Part shown: piece after piece, positions 24,371-33,282 of the stretch
Layout of the letters: each line of letters begins with the position of its first letter
How positions within the stretch are numbered: position 1 is the first letter of the stretch
Origin: an uncultured Clostridia bacterium
Lineage (GTDB): Bacteria; Bacillota; Clostridia; Oscillospirales; Ruminococcaceae
DNA length: 64,000 nt
Assembly: GCA_947383835.1 (NCBI GenBank)
Contig: CANDEV010000001.1
Location: forward strand, 124,001 to 188,000
Direction of reading: 5' to 3'
The notes under the pieces: generated by a model
What the model saw: only the letters and a program-made list of their open reading frames with translations
What the model was told of the DNA's origin: nothing
Databases searched by the model: none
Made by a program: the position numbers and the translations under genes

Positions 24371-24488
24371 GCAGATTATTGTAAAAAATACGGAATAAAA
24401 TTTGTGCATATTTACACGGAAGAATGTACCTTTACATTTCAAAGCACGGTAAAATCATACTTTTTTAGTATAAATTAAATTTTTATTT

Positions 24489-24510
24489 AACGCTGCATTG
24501 CAGCAGCGTT
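24489..24510 (-). terminator. Hairpin after the AraC-family gene
   Basis: AACGCTGC (24489-24496) pairs with GCAGCGTT (24503-24510). On the minus strand it follows the AraC stop and is trailed by AAATAAAAATTT, a weak terminator. Confidence 0.5.
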
Positions 24511-24567
24511 AAAAATGTTTGTACCAATTTTGCAGCGGACGTCCCTCCCGCCCTGCTGACATTGGCT

Positions 24568-25464
24568 TTATTGACCCATTTTTCTGTATTTCGAGGGTGA
24601 AATACCGATCCGCCTTTTAAATATCCTGCTGAAATAATTTACATCGTCAAAGCCGCACCTTTCCGCCGTTTCGGATATTGTAAGATCAGAGCCTTTCAAA
24701 AGCGCGCAGGCTCGGTTCACACGCAGATTTATTACATATTCTATCGGAGAGCAATTATATGCTTTTTTGAAAATACGCATAAAATGCCTCTCCGAATAAT
24801 GAGAAAGCTCCGCAAGCTCGGCAACGGAAACACTCCCCTCAAAATTATTTTCCATATAGGAAACAGCCTTTGCAATATTTATAATATCCTGCTCTTCATC
24901 GCTGCCGCCAAAGCTGTAAAGCCGCGAAAGCATTGCCGCAAGCTGTGCAAAGCCCGCTGTCAGCATAGTTTTTCGGCAGTCCGAGCTGTTTTCGTATTCC
25001 TGTATCATATTGTCGATCATGGACTTTACAGCTTTGTAATTTTCATGTTTGAGCCTAAGCCTGCTTTTAAAGCTCTGCTCCTTTGTAATTCTCGGTTCAA
25101 GCACAAATAACGCTTGAAATCCTGCGCTTGCGGCAATATCGGGCAAGTCTGAGAACATTTCGTCATGACGGTACATTATATTGCATATGCGGAAATTTTC
25201 CGTATTCTTATACCCGTGGACAGTATCGTTGCCGACAACAAAAACATCTCCCTTTTTTATAGGGTATTCCTCGCTGTTTACTATATGGACTGCGCTTCCG
25301 TCTGTCACGATCACCAACTCGTTGAAGTCACAGTGCAGATGGATATAAAGGTCTGTATCGTGCTTGCCGTACTGAATAAAAAAAGGAAAATCCAAATCAT
25401 TCGTAAACCAGTTCAGGTATACCTCTGAAGCATTTCTTTCCGTAACGATCCCTCCCTCTATCAT
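24568..25464 (-). CDS. AraC-family transcriptional regulator
   Basis: About 298 residues. The N-terminal half is a cupin sensor (HLHCDFNELVIVTDGSAVHI, then YPIKKGDVFVVGNDTVHGYK); the C-terminal ~100 residues are two helix-turn-helices (VAELAELSHYSERHFMRIFK and ISETAERCGFDDVNYFSRIF). It is divergent from the GH43/GH5 genes and is their likely sugar-responsive activator. The start is uncertain: the frame opens at 25530, ATG 25464 lies at the predicted transcription start, and the strong AGGGAGGG at about 25450-25458 is followed in frame only by ATC, GTT and ACG. Confidence 0.88.
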   Translation of the reverse strand: MIEGGIVTERNASEVYLNWFTNDLDFPFFIQYGKHDTDLYIHLHCDFNELVIVTDGSAVHIVNSEEYPIKKGDVFVVGNDTVHGYKNTENFRICNIMYRHDEMFSDLPDIAASAGFQALFVLEPRITKEQSFKSRLRLKHENYKAVKSMIDNMIQEYENSSDCRKTMLTAGFAQLAAMLSRLYSFGGSDEEQDIINIAKAVSYMENNFEGSVSVAELAELSHYSERHFMRIFKKAYNCSPIEYVINLRVNRACALLKGSDLTISETAERCGFDDVNYFSRIFKRRIGISPSKYRKMGQ

Positions 25465-25468
25465 TTTG

Positions 25469-25497
25469 ATTATATCACATTCAATTAGCATTATCAA
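25469..25497 (-). promoter_or_regulatory. Promoter of the AraC-family gene
   Basis: Minus-strand TTGATA (25497-25492), 17-bp spacer, TATAAT (25474-25469). Transcription should begin near 25462, which overlaps the first ATG. Confidence 0.65.
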
Positions 25498-25538
25498 GAC
25501 ATTTTTCAGCACAAAACAGACATTATCCAATTATTGTC

Positions 25539-25567
25539 TTGAATAATTTATAATTGTAATGTATAAT
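25539..25567 (+). promoter_or_regulatory. Promoter of the GH43-GH5 operon
   Basis: TTGAAT (25539-25544), 17-bp spacer, TATAAT (25562-25567). It lies 42 bp from the divergent AraC promoter, so a shared regulator site is likely in between. Confidence 0.65.
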
Positions 25568-25601
25568 TATATAAAAATCATTGAAGGGGGAATTGATTTA
25601 T

Positions 25602-26948
25602 ATGCCTAACCCATACCTGCCCCTTTGGGAATATATTCCTGACGGCGAGCCGCGAGTTTTCGGCGAAAGGGTCTATGTGTACGGCTCTCACGACAATGCA
25701 GGGTCAACAAAATTTTGCGACTATGTGCTGAAATGCTGGAGCGCGCCGTTAAGCGACCTTAATAACTGGGTCTGTCACGGCGATATTTTCCGCACACAGG
25801 CTACTGCGGACTATCCAGCCGACACCGACTGGACGAACGGTACAAACTATTTGTACGCTCCCGACGTTGTTGAAAAGGACGGCAAATATTACCTTTACGC
25901 CTACATAATCAACTCTACAGGCTGCGTGGCGGTCAGCGACAAGCCTGAGGGACCGTTCAAGCTGCTGTCGAAATACAAGTACACTATCCCCGAAGAGATA
26001 TGCTGCAACGGCTGGTTCATCGACCCCGGGGTACTTGTTGACGACGACGGCAGGACTTACATTTACTGCGGCTTTGAGCGTTCCTTTATGGCGGAAGTCA
26101 ACAGCGACAATATGTACGAAATTCTTGACGGAACGTGCATAGAACACGTCATACCCATTGAAAAAAACGAAAGCTTTCCCGATGAGGACTGTTTGTTTTT
26201 TGAGGCTTGTTCTCCGCGAAAGGTCGGGGACACATACTATCTTATTTATTCACCAAAGCGCGGCAGCAGACTTGCTTATGCAACCTCGGACAAGCCAACC
26301 GGACCGTTCACCTACCGCGGACATATTGTTGACAACGGCGTGGATTACCCCGGAGGAAACGACCACGGCTCAATTGCGAATATCAACGGTCAGTGGTATA
26401 TTTTCTACCACCGCATGACTAATGGCACGATAATGTCCCGCCGAGGCTGTGTGGAAAAAATTGAAATTCTTCCCGACGGCACTATACCGCCCGTGGAGAT
26501 GACCTCGCTGGGATTTGAGGACTCCCTCAATCCGTACAAAATAACCCCTGCGGAAATTGCCTGCGTACTTAAAGGCGGAGCGATCGTTACCGAAAAAAAT
26601 GTCTTTGAACGCGTGCTGACAAATATTTTCGAGGACTGCGTTATGGGATACAAATATTTTGACTTTGGCGACGACTTCGGCAGCAGGACTATGGAATTTT
26701 CCGCCGATATTATCGGAACGGGCTGCGACAGTACTCTGCACATTTTGATTGACGGAGAAAACGGCGAGGAGATAGGTACTCTGAAAATAGGCAGAAACGG
26801 CGGTGTTGTCAGCGAAAGAGTAAAAGCCGTTACGGGCAGACACAGCGTTTTCTTTAAGGTGACAACGGAATATCCCCGCGATTGGTCGGGAGAGTCCTTC
26901 CGACACAGGTGTCTTTTTGAAATGAGATCGTTTGTATTTATGAAATAA
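25602..26948 (+). CDS. Glycoside hydrolase family 43 (beta-xylosidase/arabinofuranosidase-type)
   Basis: A 448-residue enzyme. PNPYLPLWEYIPDGEPRVF with Asp14, FIDPGVLVDDDGRTYIYCG and CLFFEACSPRKVGDTYYLIY with the acid Glu match the five-bladed propeller of GH43, followed by YPGGNDHGS. Residues ~330-448 form a second beta domain resembling a carbohydrate-binding module. No signal peptide is present, so it probably acts in the cytoplasm on imported xylo- or arabino-oligosaccharides. GAAGGGGG precedes ATG 25602. Thirteen bp separate it from the GH5 gene. Confidence 0.9.
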   Translation: MPNPYLPLWEYIPDGEPRVFGERVYVYGSHDNAGSTKFCDYVLKCWSAPLSDLNNWVCHGDIFRTQATADYPADTDWTNGTNYLYAPDVVEKDGKYYLYAYIINSTGCVAVSDKPEGPFKLLSKYKYTIPEEICCNGWFIDPGVLVDDDGRTYIYCGFERSFMAEVNSDNMYEILDGTCIEHVIPIEKNESFPDEDCLFFEACSPRKVGDTYYLIYSPKRGSRLAYATSDKPTGPFTYRGHIVDNGVDYPGGNDHGSIANINGQWYIFYHRMTNGTIMSRRGCVEKIEILPDGTIPPVEMTSLGFEDSLNPYKITPAEIACVLKGGAIVTEKNVFERVLTNIFEDCVMGYKYFDFGDDFGSRTMEFSADIIGTGCDSTLHILIDGENGEEIGTLKIGRNGGVVSERVKAVTGRHSVFFKVTTEYPRDWSGESFRHRCLFEMRSFVFMK

Positions 26949-26961
26949 AGGAGAGGTTTAT

Positions 26962-28122
26962 ATGGCAAGATTTAAACTAATAAGAAAATTTGCGGCGGCG
27001 GCAATTTCGGTATGTACCCTTGCAACAGGTTTATGCGGCTGTAATGTTGAGGCAAAAGAAAATATGCGTGATATGACGACTATGGAGGTCATACAGGAAA
27101 TGGGTCTGGGAATAAATCTCGGAAACACCTTTGAAAGCTGCGGAAGCTGGATATCGAACACGAGTGTGACAAATTACGAAACAGGCTGGGGAAGCCCCGT
27201 TGTTACAAAAGAAATGATCCAAGGGTACAAGGACTGCGGCTTTGGAGTACTGCGTGTCCCCGTGGCATGGTCGAATATGATGAAGGAGGATTACACTATT
27301 GCTCCCGAGTATCTTGCAAGGGTGAAAGAGGTCATTGACTGGGCTTTGGAAAGCGATCTGTATGTTATTATGAATATCCACTGGGACGGCGGCTGGTTCT
27401 CGGATTTTGCCGACGACAGCAAGCGATATGAATGCTTTAAAAAATATGAAAATATATGGACACAGCTTACTAAGGAATTTAAAAATTACAGCGACAAGCT
27501 TGTGTTTGAGTCCCTAAACGAGGAGGGCGGCTGGGAAGATATCTGGAACCGCTACAGCAATCAGGGCGATAAAGAAAAGTCCTATAATATACTTAACGAT
27601 ATGAATCAGAAATTTGTTGACATAGTGCGAAATTCAGGCGGAAACAACGGCAAACGCCATTTGCTTATAGCAGGATACAACACCGATATTGAGCTTACCT
27701 GCGACCCGCTGTTCAAAATGCCTAACGACCCTGCGGGAAGATGCGCGGTATCTGTACACTATTACACACCTGCAACCTTTGCACTGATCGATAAGGACGT
27801 GGAATGGGGCAAGGCACAGACAGAATGGGGCAGCGAAAGCGATATTGCCGAACTTACCAAATATATGGATATGATGAAAACAAATTTTGTGGACAAGGGT
27901 GTCCCGGTAATTATCGGCGAATACAGCACTGCAACGAAAAATAAGACTCCGGAAATGATAAGAAAATATCTTTCGAGCGTTTGCGAGGCGATATATACCC
28001 GCGGGATGTGTCCCGTGCTGTGGGATGTTACAGATGTTTTCTACAATAGAAGAAATGCGGAATTTCAAGACCCCGAGCTTCTGAAAGAGCTTATGGACGT
28101 TAAAAAGCTTGATAGGAAATAA
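26962..28122 (+). CDS. Glycoside hydrolase family 5 endoglucanase-type lipoprotein
   Basis: A 386-residue exported enzyme. The signal ends TLATGLCGC, a lipobox, so it is likely anchored on the cell surface. MGLGINLGNTFESCGSW is the GH5 N-terminal motif, NIHWDGGWF a substrate-binding stretch, FESLNEE carries the acid/base Glu187, and IIGEYST the nucleophile Glu320. It should cleave beta-1,4-glucan, xyloglucan or mannan outside, supplying oligosaccharides for the cytoplasmic GH43. No dockerin or binding module is attached. GGAGAGG precedes the ATG; a strong terminator follows. Confidence 0.92.
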   Translation: MARFKLIRKFAAAAISVCTLATGLCGCNVEAKENMRDMTTMEVIQEMGLGINLGNTFESCGSWISNTSVTNYETGWGSPVVTKEMIQGYKDCGFGVLRVPVAWSNMMKEDYTIAPEYLARVKEVIDWALESDLYVIMNIHWDGGWFSDFADDSKRYECFKKYENIWTQLTKEFKNYSDKLVFESLNEEGGWEDIWNRYSNQGDKEKSYNILNDMNQKFVDIVRNSGGNNGKRHLLIAGYNTDIELTCDPLFKMPNDPAGRCAVSVHYYTPATFALIDKDVEWGKAQTEWGSESDIAELTKYMDMMKTNFVDKGVPVIIGEYSTATKNKTPEMIRKYLSSVCEAIYTRGMCPVLWDVTDVFYNRRNAEFQDPELLKELMDVKKLDRK

Positions 28123-28125
28123 AAC

Positions 28126-28166
28126 AAATCCCGATCTCATCAAAGCTGTGAGATCGGGATTTATTT
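28126..28166 (+). terminator. Terminator of the GH43-GH5 operon
   Basis: AAATCCCGATCTCA (28126-28139) pairs perfectly with TGAGATCGGGATTT (28149-28162), followed by ATTTGCTTT. It also works toward the left. The gap up to 28315 holds nothing else I can support. Confidence 0.88.
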
Positions 28167-28315
28167 GCTTTATATTTTATGACCTGTACTCATAATACTG
28201 CGTACAGCTTGTGAATACATATCCTGATAAGTGCGTATGAAATAATACGCCGACCGCCTTTGGGATTATGTGTCGGAAACGCAGATTTAACCTTGCCGAA
28301 AATATCCTCGGCATA

Positions 28316-28936
28316 CTATTTAATAAAGCCTTTTCTGACAAACGGAATAAACATACCGCCCAAAGCGTTGCCGAGAGACATCAGGAGCAAGTACCCGAAA
28401 GCCTTTGCGGACCATGCCCCGCCGATAGTAAAGTAAAACATATTAGCAACGCAATGCTCATATCCGCTCAAAATAAACACCATAACAGGCAGGAATATCA
28501 TCAGCACCTTTCCAACGGGATTTTCCATCGTTTTAAAGCCGTCCGCAGCAATAAACATAAGCATTCCGCAGAAAAACGACAGTATAAGTATGCTTGTTAT
28601 GCCGTCCGAAAGCTTTACGCCGCACAGCTCCGCCGCCTTGTCACCGATGCCTGATATCCTTGTAAACAGCAGCATTACCCCCATAGCGGACGTACCTATA
28701 AGATTGCCGAGCCATATGACAAGCAGGTCGATTATGTAGGCAGGCTTGTTTTCCACGGCGTAACCGACTTTGCCCGTGAAAAGGTTGAAGCCGAAGCATA
28801 GTATCACGAACAGACCCGTGCCGAACAGGAAAGAGCCTACATATTTGTTATCGCAGGACAGATACACCGCTCCGCCAATTCCAATGGCAAAGCCCGTTAG
28901 TATCGCCCGCAGGAGAATATCCAAAAATCTTTTCAA
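28316..28936 (-). CDS. Formate/nitrite transporter family channel
   Basis: A 206-residue protein with six membrane helices, shorter than the usual ~270 residues. GFAIGIGGAVYLSC, GTGLFVILCFGFNLFTGKVGY, WLGNLIGTSAMGV and LSGYEHCVANMFYF with the conserved pore His are FNT landmarks, and NALGGMFIP closes the repeat. It would move formate, nitrite or hydrosulfide; formate fits a fermenting anaerobe. Translation starts at TTG 28936, preceded by a weak AAGAAG. It lies beyond the terminators of the two tRNA genes, so it needs its own promoter or read-through. Confidence 0.88.
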   Translation of the reverse strand: MKRFLDILLRAILTGFAIGIGGAVYLSCDNKYVGSFLFGTGLFVILCFGFNLFTGKVGYAVENKPAYIIDLLVIWLGNLIGTSAMGVMLLFTRISGIGDKAAELCGVKLSDGITSILILSFFCGMLMFIAADGFKTMENPVGKVLMIFLPVMVFILSGYEHCVANMFYFTIGGAWSAKAFGYLLLMSLGNALGGMFIPFVRKGFIK

Positions 28937-28984
28937 ATAAACACTTCTTTCTCAAATTATATTGTCGTAAATTTGTCGTAAGTA

Positions 28985-29022
28985 TAAAAAAGCGTTTACC
29001 CCTTTTATATGGAGTAAACGCT
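28985..29022 (-). terminator. Leftward terminator between the tRNA genes and the FNT gene
   Basis: Minus strand: AGCGTTTAC (29022-29014), ~14-nt loop, GTAAACGCT (28999-28991), then TTTTTT. Confidence 0.8.
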
Positions 29023-29121
29023 GCCTGCGCGGACACCCCTATGTTTGTATAGGAAAATAATTTTTACATTTCCGTGTAAAAAGAAGCCCTTTCCGAAAGA
29101 GTAACTAACGGAAATGGTAAT

Positions 29122-29130
29122 GGCTCAGCC
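29122..29130. repeat. GGCTCAGCC motif between terminators
   Basis: The palindrome core GGCTCAGCC, also found twice at 17.96-18.07 kb and at 52.78 and 53.58 kb, here lies in a stretch with two copies of TTTGTATAG-A (29044 and 29132) and a TTTCCG/CGGAAA hairpin. The surrounding 28937-29226 region is otherwise non-coding. Confidence 0.4.
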
Positions 29131-29174
29131 TTGTTTGTATAGAAAAAAGGAATTTTTTCGGAAAATAATAAAGT

Positions 29175-29201
29175 AAAAAGCTCTCGTATCTCTACAAGAG
29201 C
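29175..29201 (-). terminator. Terminator of the tRNA-Gln pair
   Basis: Minus strand: GCTCTTGTA (29201-29193), GAGA tetraloop, TACGAGAGC (29188-29180), then TTTTT. It lies 26 bp after the CCA end of the second tRNA. Confidence 0.88.
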
Positions 29202-29226
29202 CTTTTTGGCTGCGCGGACACCGCGC

Positions 29227-29302
29227 TGGCTGGGGTGCAGGGATTCGAACCCCGGAAATGCTTGAGTCAGAGTCAAGTGCCTTACCGCTTGGCGACACCC
29301 CA
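29227..29302 (-). tRNA. tRNA-Gln (anticodon CTG)
   Basis: A 76-nt cloverleaf with TGGGGTG/CACCCCA acceptor arms, anticodon loop CTCTGAC giving CUG (codon CAG), GGTTCGAATCC T-arm, G discriminator and an encoded CCA. The U1-A72 end pair is typical of tRNA-Gln. It is second in a two-tRNA transcript. Confidence 0.96.
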
Positions 29303-29341
29303 AAATACAGTTCGCCGATAAATCATAGCGAACGTTTTGAC

Positions 29342-29417
29342 TGGCTGGGATAGGTGGATTCGAACCACCGAAATGACGGAGTCAAAGTCCGTTGCCTTAC
29401 CGCTTGGCTATATCCCA
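29342..29417 (-). tRNA. tRNA-Gln (anticodon TTG)
   Basis: A 76-nt cloverleaf with TGGGATA/TATCCCA acceptor arms, anticodon loop CTTTGAC giving UUG (codon CAA), GGTTCGAATCC T-arm and encoded G-CCA end. It is first in the transcript, 39 bp ahead of the CTG isoacceptor, and was probably duplicated from a common ancestor, given the shared D-arm AGCCAAGCGGTAAGGCA. Confidence 0.96.
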
Positions 29418-29448
29418 ATGCGGCTGATTCTCTTCAAGCGACTTATAT

Positions 29449-29477
29449 AGTTTATCATATTTTGCACCGCTTGTCAA
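29449..29477 (-). promoter_or_regulatory. Promoter of the tRNA-Gln pair
   Basis: Minus-strand TTGACA (29477-29472), 17-bp spacer, TAAACT (29454-29449). The gap from here to 29592 shows nothing else. Confidence 0.65.
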
Positions 29478-29592
29478 TATTTACTGCGCATTTTCGTCAA
29501 TTGCAACAATATTATATGCTACAATTGACATATTATGCACAATTTTATATAAAACCTATTTGCGGTAATTTTCACTGTAAACACGTTTTCCT

Positions 29593-30405
29593 CTAATTGC
29601 CTATATAAAATTCCGCCCAAAAGCTGTCCGTCACAATGCGGTACTTACCCTCGGGAAGCTCGCCGTAACAGCTTAAATCGTACTCATGCTCCAAAGTCTG
29701 CTGCGGCATAACAAAGTGCGCAAGAGCAATATAAATCCAATCCCCCGGCAGCCTCGGAACTTGATACCATTCCCCGTCAAGCTGCGCCTGAAGATCAAAA
29801 AATTCACCGAACCCCCACTCCCTCTCACCGCTGTTGGTAAATTGTACCGTCAGCACGTCCTCATCAAGTGTTGAAGCAACAGCAAGAGTTTCGGGCATTT
29901 CAGACAGATTTCCTGCTGGAGACAGATAATCCGCTATCCAGCCGTTTTCGTCTCTGAAAAGATAGTATGCGCAGGGCAGAATTGCCGCTGTTGACCATGT
30001 ACTGTCCGTACCCTCCCGGTCATAGTCCTTCCAAAGCTCGGCAAAATCATAGTCAAAGCTGTACGCCTCACCCGTTCGTGTTATCCAATAACCGTTTGTC
30101 CACGCAGCTTCAAAGGCATTTTCTCCCATGCCGAACTTTACCCCGTAAACAGGTATCGTGACATCTTCGGGAGACCAATTTTCCGCACTTTTTGCCGAAA
30201 CTGCCGAAAGTGAATTCAATATATCCGCCCGACTGTTACCATCGAAAATGTATCCCATGACTGTCTTTTCACCGTTATAATAGTACATTTCTAACGCACC
30301 CGAAAAATTTTCGGGAATTTTCACAAGGTCATTCTCCGCCGATCTCTCACACCCTGTCAGCAGGACAGCACACACTGCCATAAACATACATAAATATTTT
30401 TTCAT
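29593..30405 (-). CDS. Lipoprotein with Ig-like C-terminal domain
   Basis: A 270-residue exported lipoprotein (signal MKKYLCMFMAVCAVLLTGC, lipobox LTGC). The C-terminal ~105 residues (ASTLDEDVLTVQFTNSGERE, then FFDLQAQLDGEWYQVP and GKYRIVTDSFWAEFYI) resemble the Ig-like domain common in Firmicutes surface lipoproteins. The central part, with an FDYDFAELWKDYDREGTDS stretch, is not recognised. AAGGAGAG precedes the ATG. Function unknown. Confidence 0.82.
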   Translation of the reverse strand: MKKYLCMFMAVCAVLLTGCERSAENDLVKIPENFSGALEMYYYNGEKTVMGYIFDGNSRADILNSLSAVSAKSAENWSPEDVTIPVYGVKFGMGENAFEAAWTNGYWITRTGEAYSFDYDFAELWKDYDREGTDSTWSTAAILPCAYYLFRDENGWIADYLSPAGNLSEMPETLAVASTLDEDVLTVQFTNSGEREWGFGEFFDLQAQLDGEWYQVPRLPGDWIYIALAHFVMPQQTLEHEYDLSCYGELPEGKYRIVTDSFWAEFYIGN

Positions 30406-30495
30406 GTTATCTCTCCTTAAAAAAGTCCTCTATAATAATAGACGTATTTTAGAGACAAATCTTATGGAGATTTTTTGTAAATTTTTTATGAACTT

Positions 30496-31098
30496 TCAAA
30501 TCTCATTCCGATTTTCCAACGCCTTGAAAAGCGTTACCTCGTCGGCAAATTCAAGACTTCCCCCAATGGGCAGACCAAAAGCAAGCCGCGTCACCTTTAC
30601 ACCCAGCGGCTTCAAGAGCTTGGAAATATACATTGCCGTGGCTTCCCCCTCAACCGTGGGGTTTGTAGCCATAATGACCTCCTTGACATCATCAGCCGAA
30701 ATTCTCGCCAGCAGCTCTTTAAGCCTGATTTTATCGGGAGTAATTCCGTCCAGCGGGGAAATAAGTCCGTGAAGGACGTGATAAACGCCCTTGTATTCGT
30801 TGGTGCGCTCAAATGCCGAAATATCCTTGGGAGTTTCCACCACGCAGATAACTCCGTGGTCTCTCATATCGTCAGAGCATATGGGACAAAGCTCGTTTTC
30901 CGTTAAATTCTGACATTCCTTGCAGCACTTCACCGTACTGTGTGCACATATGATTGCGTCCGCAAAGGACTGCGCCTCCTCGTCGGTCATGCTCATAACA
31001 TGATAAGCAAGTCTCTGTGCGCTTTTCATTCCAATACCGGGGAGCCGTGCAAAATGCTCCGCAAGCAAAACAAGGGGCAAAGCCGTACTGTTAGCCAT
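30496..31098 (-). CDS. recR: Recombination mediator protein RecR
   Basis: A 200-residue repair protein that works with RecO and RecF to load RecA. FARLPGIGMKSAQRLAYHV is the helix-hairpin-helix, CCKECQNLTENELCPIC the zinc finger, and ICVVETPKDISAFERTNEY, HGLISPLDGI and MATNPTVEGEATAMYI belong to the Toprim domain. ATG 31098 follows GGAGG; an in-frame TTG lies at 31110. It is the third gene of dnaX-ybaB-recR, a conserved bacterial order. Confidence 0.96.
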   Translation of the reverse strand: MANSTALPLVLLAEHFARLPGIGMKSAQRLAYHVMSMTDEEAQSFADAIICAHSTVKCCKECQNLTENELCPICSDDMRDHGVICVVETPKDISAFERTNEYKGVYHVLHGLISPLDGITPDKIRLKELLARISADDVKEVIMATNPTVEGEATAMYISKLLKPLGVKVTRLAFGLPIGGSLEFADEVTLFKALENRNEI

Positions 31099-31201
31099 AG
31101 TAAATAGCAACCTCCAAAATAATCGGCATACACAAACATACGCCGAGGTATGTCAAGGTATGCCGCAAATAATTCATAAAAATTCTGCAAATAGTTCAGA
31201 G

Positions 31202-31549
31202 TTAGAACAAACCGGGGAAAGAAACACCGCCTGTGATAGCGCCCATTTCCTTTTCTGTTGTGTCCTCGATCTGCTTTACAGTGTCGTTGAACGCGCTTAT
31301 TATTAAGTCTTGGAGCATTTCAACGTCCTCGGGGTCTACGACCTCGGGCTTTATGGTAAGGCTCTTTATCTCTTTTCTTCCCGAAAGAGTTACCTCAACA
31401 GCGCCGCCGCCGACAGTTGTGGAGAATTCTCTGTTCTCAATATCCTCCTGCAATTCGGTGATCTGCGCCTGCATTTTCTGAGCCTGCTTGATCATTCCGT
31501 TCATATTCTGAGCGCCGCCGCCCATTCCCTGTGGTAATCTTGCTTTCAT
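31202..31549 (-). CDS. ybaB: Nucleoid-associated protein, YbaB/EbfC family
   Basis: A 115-residue protein. The N-terminal QGMGGGAQNMNGMIKQAQKM helix and the beta section STTVGGGAVEVTLSGRKEIKSL mark the family, which binds DNA as a tweezer-shaped dimer. GAAAGG lies about 9 nt before ATG 31549; a longer frame to 31606 would overlap the dnaX end region and lacks a ribosome binding site. It sits between dnaX and recR as in most bacteria. Confidence 0.94.
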   Translation of the reverse strand: MKARLPQGMGGGAQNMNGMIKQAQKMQAQITELQEDIENREFSTTVGGGAVEVTLSGRKEIKSLTIKPEVVDPEDVEMLQDLIISAFNDTVKQIEDTTEKEMGAITGGVSFPGLF

Positions 31550-31644
31550 TTTTTTCAACCTTTCTCCGCCGTGAAATTTCATTAGACCGTCATCGGCGGC
31601 TGACATTTTATAATCAAGCCCTGCGGCTGATTTTGCATTATTTT

Positions 31645-33270
31645 TTATTCTACGGGAATATTATTTTCCTTTGCCTTGTCGAGAATACCCTTCAGCTTAT
31701 CGCCGCTTTCCGCAGGCTTTGCTGTACATTTTGCGCGTATCGCATAGGTCTTTCCCGTGATTATCCTTATCGCCTCCTGCAATTTTTCCGCGTTTTCCTT
31801 GTTTCGCAAAAGCTGCAAAAAGAAGCTGTTTTCCGTGTATATCAACATAAACCCGCCGCCTGTCATGGCGTAAGAACCGCTTAGCGCACCGTTTACCGAC
31901 GGACATATCTCCGCAAACTTTTCAAGAATATCCGTCCATCTTTCCTCACGCACGAAGTCCTCGGGCTTCATTTTAGACAGATCTCCCCCGCCCTGATTTT
32001 GAGGAGCGGCAGGCTTTGAGTACGCCGTATGCTGCGGTGCTGTTTGGTAATTATTGTTATTCTGTACTGGCTGTATATTATTATAACTATTTTGCTGCAC
32101 CGCCGCAAGCTTCTGCTCCAGCATATCAAGCTTTGCCGTAAGCTCCGTACCCGAAGCAGCTGCTTGAACGGACTGTCCCGCCGTCTGCGAACAAAGCTTC
32201 AGCAGACACATCTCTATCTCCACACGCTTTGAGCTGACCCGCGCAATACGCTCGTTGCCAGCCTGCAAAATTTCCAGTATGTGCATAATTTCGTCCAAAG
32301 ACAGCCTGTCCGCAAGAGCCTTGATACGCTCCAGCTCGCTGGGCATACAAGCCAGCAGATTTATATTGTTCGGTACTGCCTTTGCTATCATAACATTGCG
32401 GAACTGCGAAATAAGCTCGTCACAAAGCTTCTGCATATCCTTTGACATTCCGTAAAGGCTGTCAATGACCTCCGCAGCCTTTCCCGCGTTTTTGTCCGCA
32501 ACAGCCTCCATAATGTCGAAAACAGGCTCTCTGCCCGCAATTCCCGCCGCGCCCGAAACAATGTCGAGCGTTACGTTTTCGGAAAACGCTATACACTGGT
32601 CGAGAAGCGAAAGAGCGTCTCTCATGCCGCCGTCGGCAGTCTTGGCAATAAGCTCCGCAGCCTCACGGTCAAGGGAAATATTTTCCTTTTCCGCAACGTA
32701 CAAAAGACGTTCCGTAATGTCTTTTGGCAGGATACGTCTGAAATCATATCGCTGACAACGTGATAATATCGTCGGCAAAACCTTGTGTATCTCGGTGGTC
32801 GCAAGAATAAACTTGACATGAGGAGGAGGCTCTTCCATAATTTTCAAAAGCGCGTTGAACGCTTCCTTTGAAAGCATATGAACCTCATCAATGATGTACA
32901 CCTTATATCTGCACCGTTCGGCTGTGTACACAGCACCGTCACGCAGATCACGAATGTCGTCCACACCGTTATTTGAAGCGGCGTCTATCTCAATAATGTC
33001 GGAGAGAGCGTTTTCCTCCGCGTCGCGGCATATCTCACATTCGAGGCAAGGGTTGCCGTCCACGGGATCAAGACAGTTCAAAGCCTTTGCAAGAATTCTC
33101 GCGCAGGTGGTCTTGCCCGTACCGCGGGAACCTGTAAAAAGGTACGCATGAGCAGTCTTGCCGCTCATAAGCTGATTGCGGAGAGTCGTGGTGATATGCG
33201 GCTGTGAAACAACGTCATCAAAGGTCATGGGACGGTATTTTCTGTACAGCGCCTTATACATTTCACTCAC
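31645..33270 (-). CDS. dnaX: DNA polymerase III subunit gamma/tau
   Basis: A 541-residue clamp-loader ATPase. GSRGTGKTTCARILA is Walker A, CLDPVDGNPCLECEIC the zinc module, VYIIDEVHML Walker B, and ATTEIHKVLPTILSRCQRYD the sensor/arginine-finger region. Residues ~375-425 are a Gln/Asn-rich linker (NNIQPVQNNNNYQTAPQ), followed by a tau-like tail. AAAGGAG precedes the ATG. It heads dnaX-ybaB-recR. Confidence 0.96.
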   Translation of the reverse strand: MSEMYKALYRKYRPMTFDDVVSQPHITTTLRNQLMSGKTAHAYLFTGSRGTGKTTCARILAKALNCLDPVDGNPCLECEICRDAEENALSDIIEIDAASNNGVDDIRDLRDGAVYTAERCRYKVYIIDEVHMLSKEAFNALLKIMEEPPPHVKFILATTEIHKVLPTILSRCQRYDFRRILPKDITERLLYVAEKENISLDREAAELIAKTADGGMRDALSLLDQCIAFSENVTLDIVSGAAGIAGREPVFDIMEAVADKNAGKAAEVIDSLYGMSKDMQKLCDELISQFRNVMIAKAVPNNINLLACMPSELERIKALADRLSLDEIMHILEILQAGNERIARVSSKRVEIEMCLLKLCSQTAGQSVQAAASGTELTAKLDMLEQKLAAVQQNSYNNIQPVQNNNNYQTAPQHTAYSKPAAPQNQGGGDLSKMKPEDFVREERWTDILEKFAEICPSVNGALSGSYAMTGGGFMLIYTENSFFLQLLRNKENAEKLQEAIRIITGKTYAIRAKCTAKPAESGDKLKGILDKAKENNIPVE

Positions 33271-33282
33271 TCCTTTTCCTGC

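Noticed and set aside
26370..26968. Antisense frames of 178 and 187 codons within GH43
   Set aside because: They overlap each other and the enzyme gene, with no ribosome binding site or promoter.
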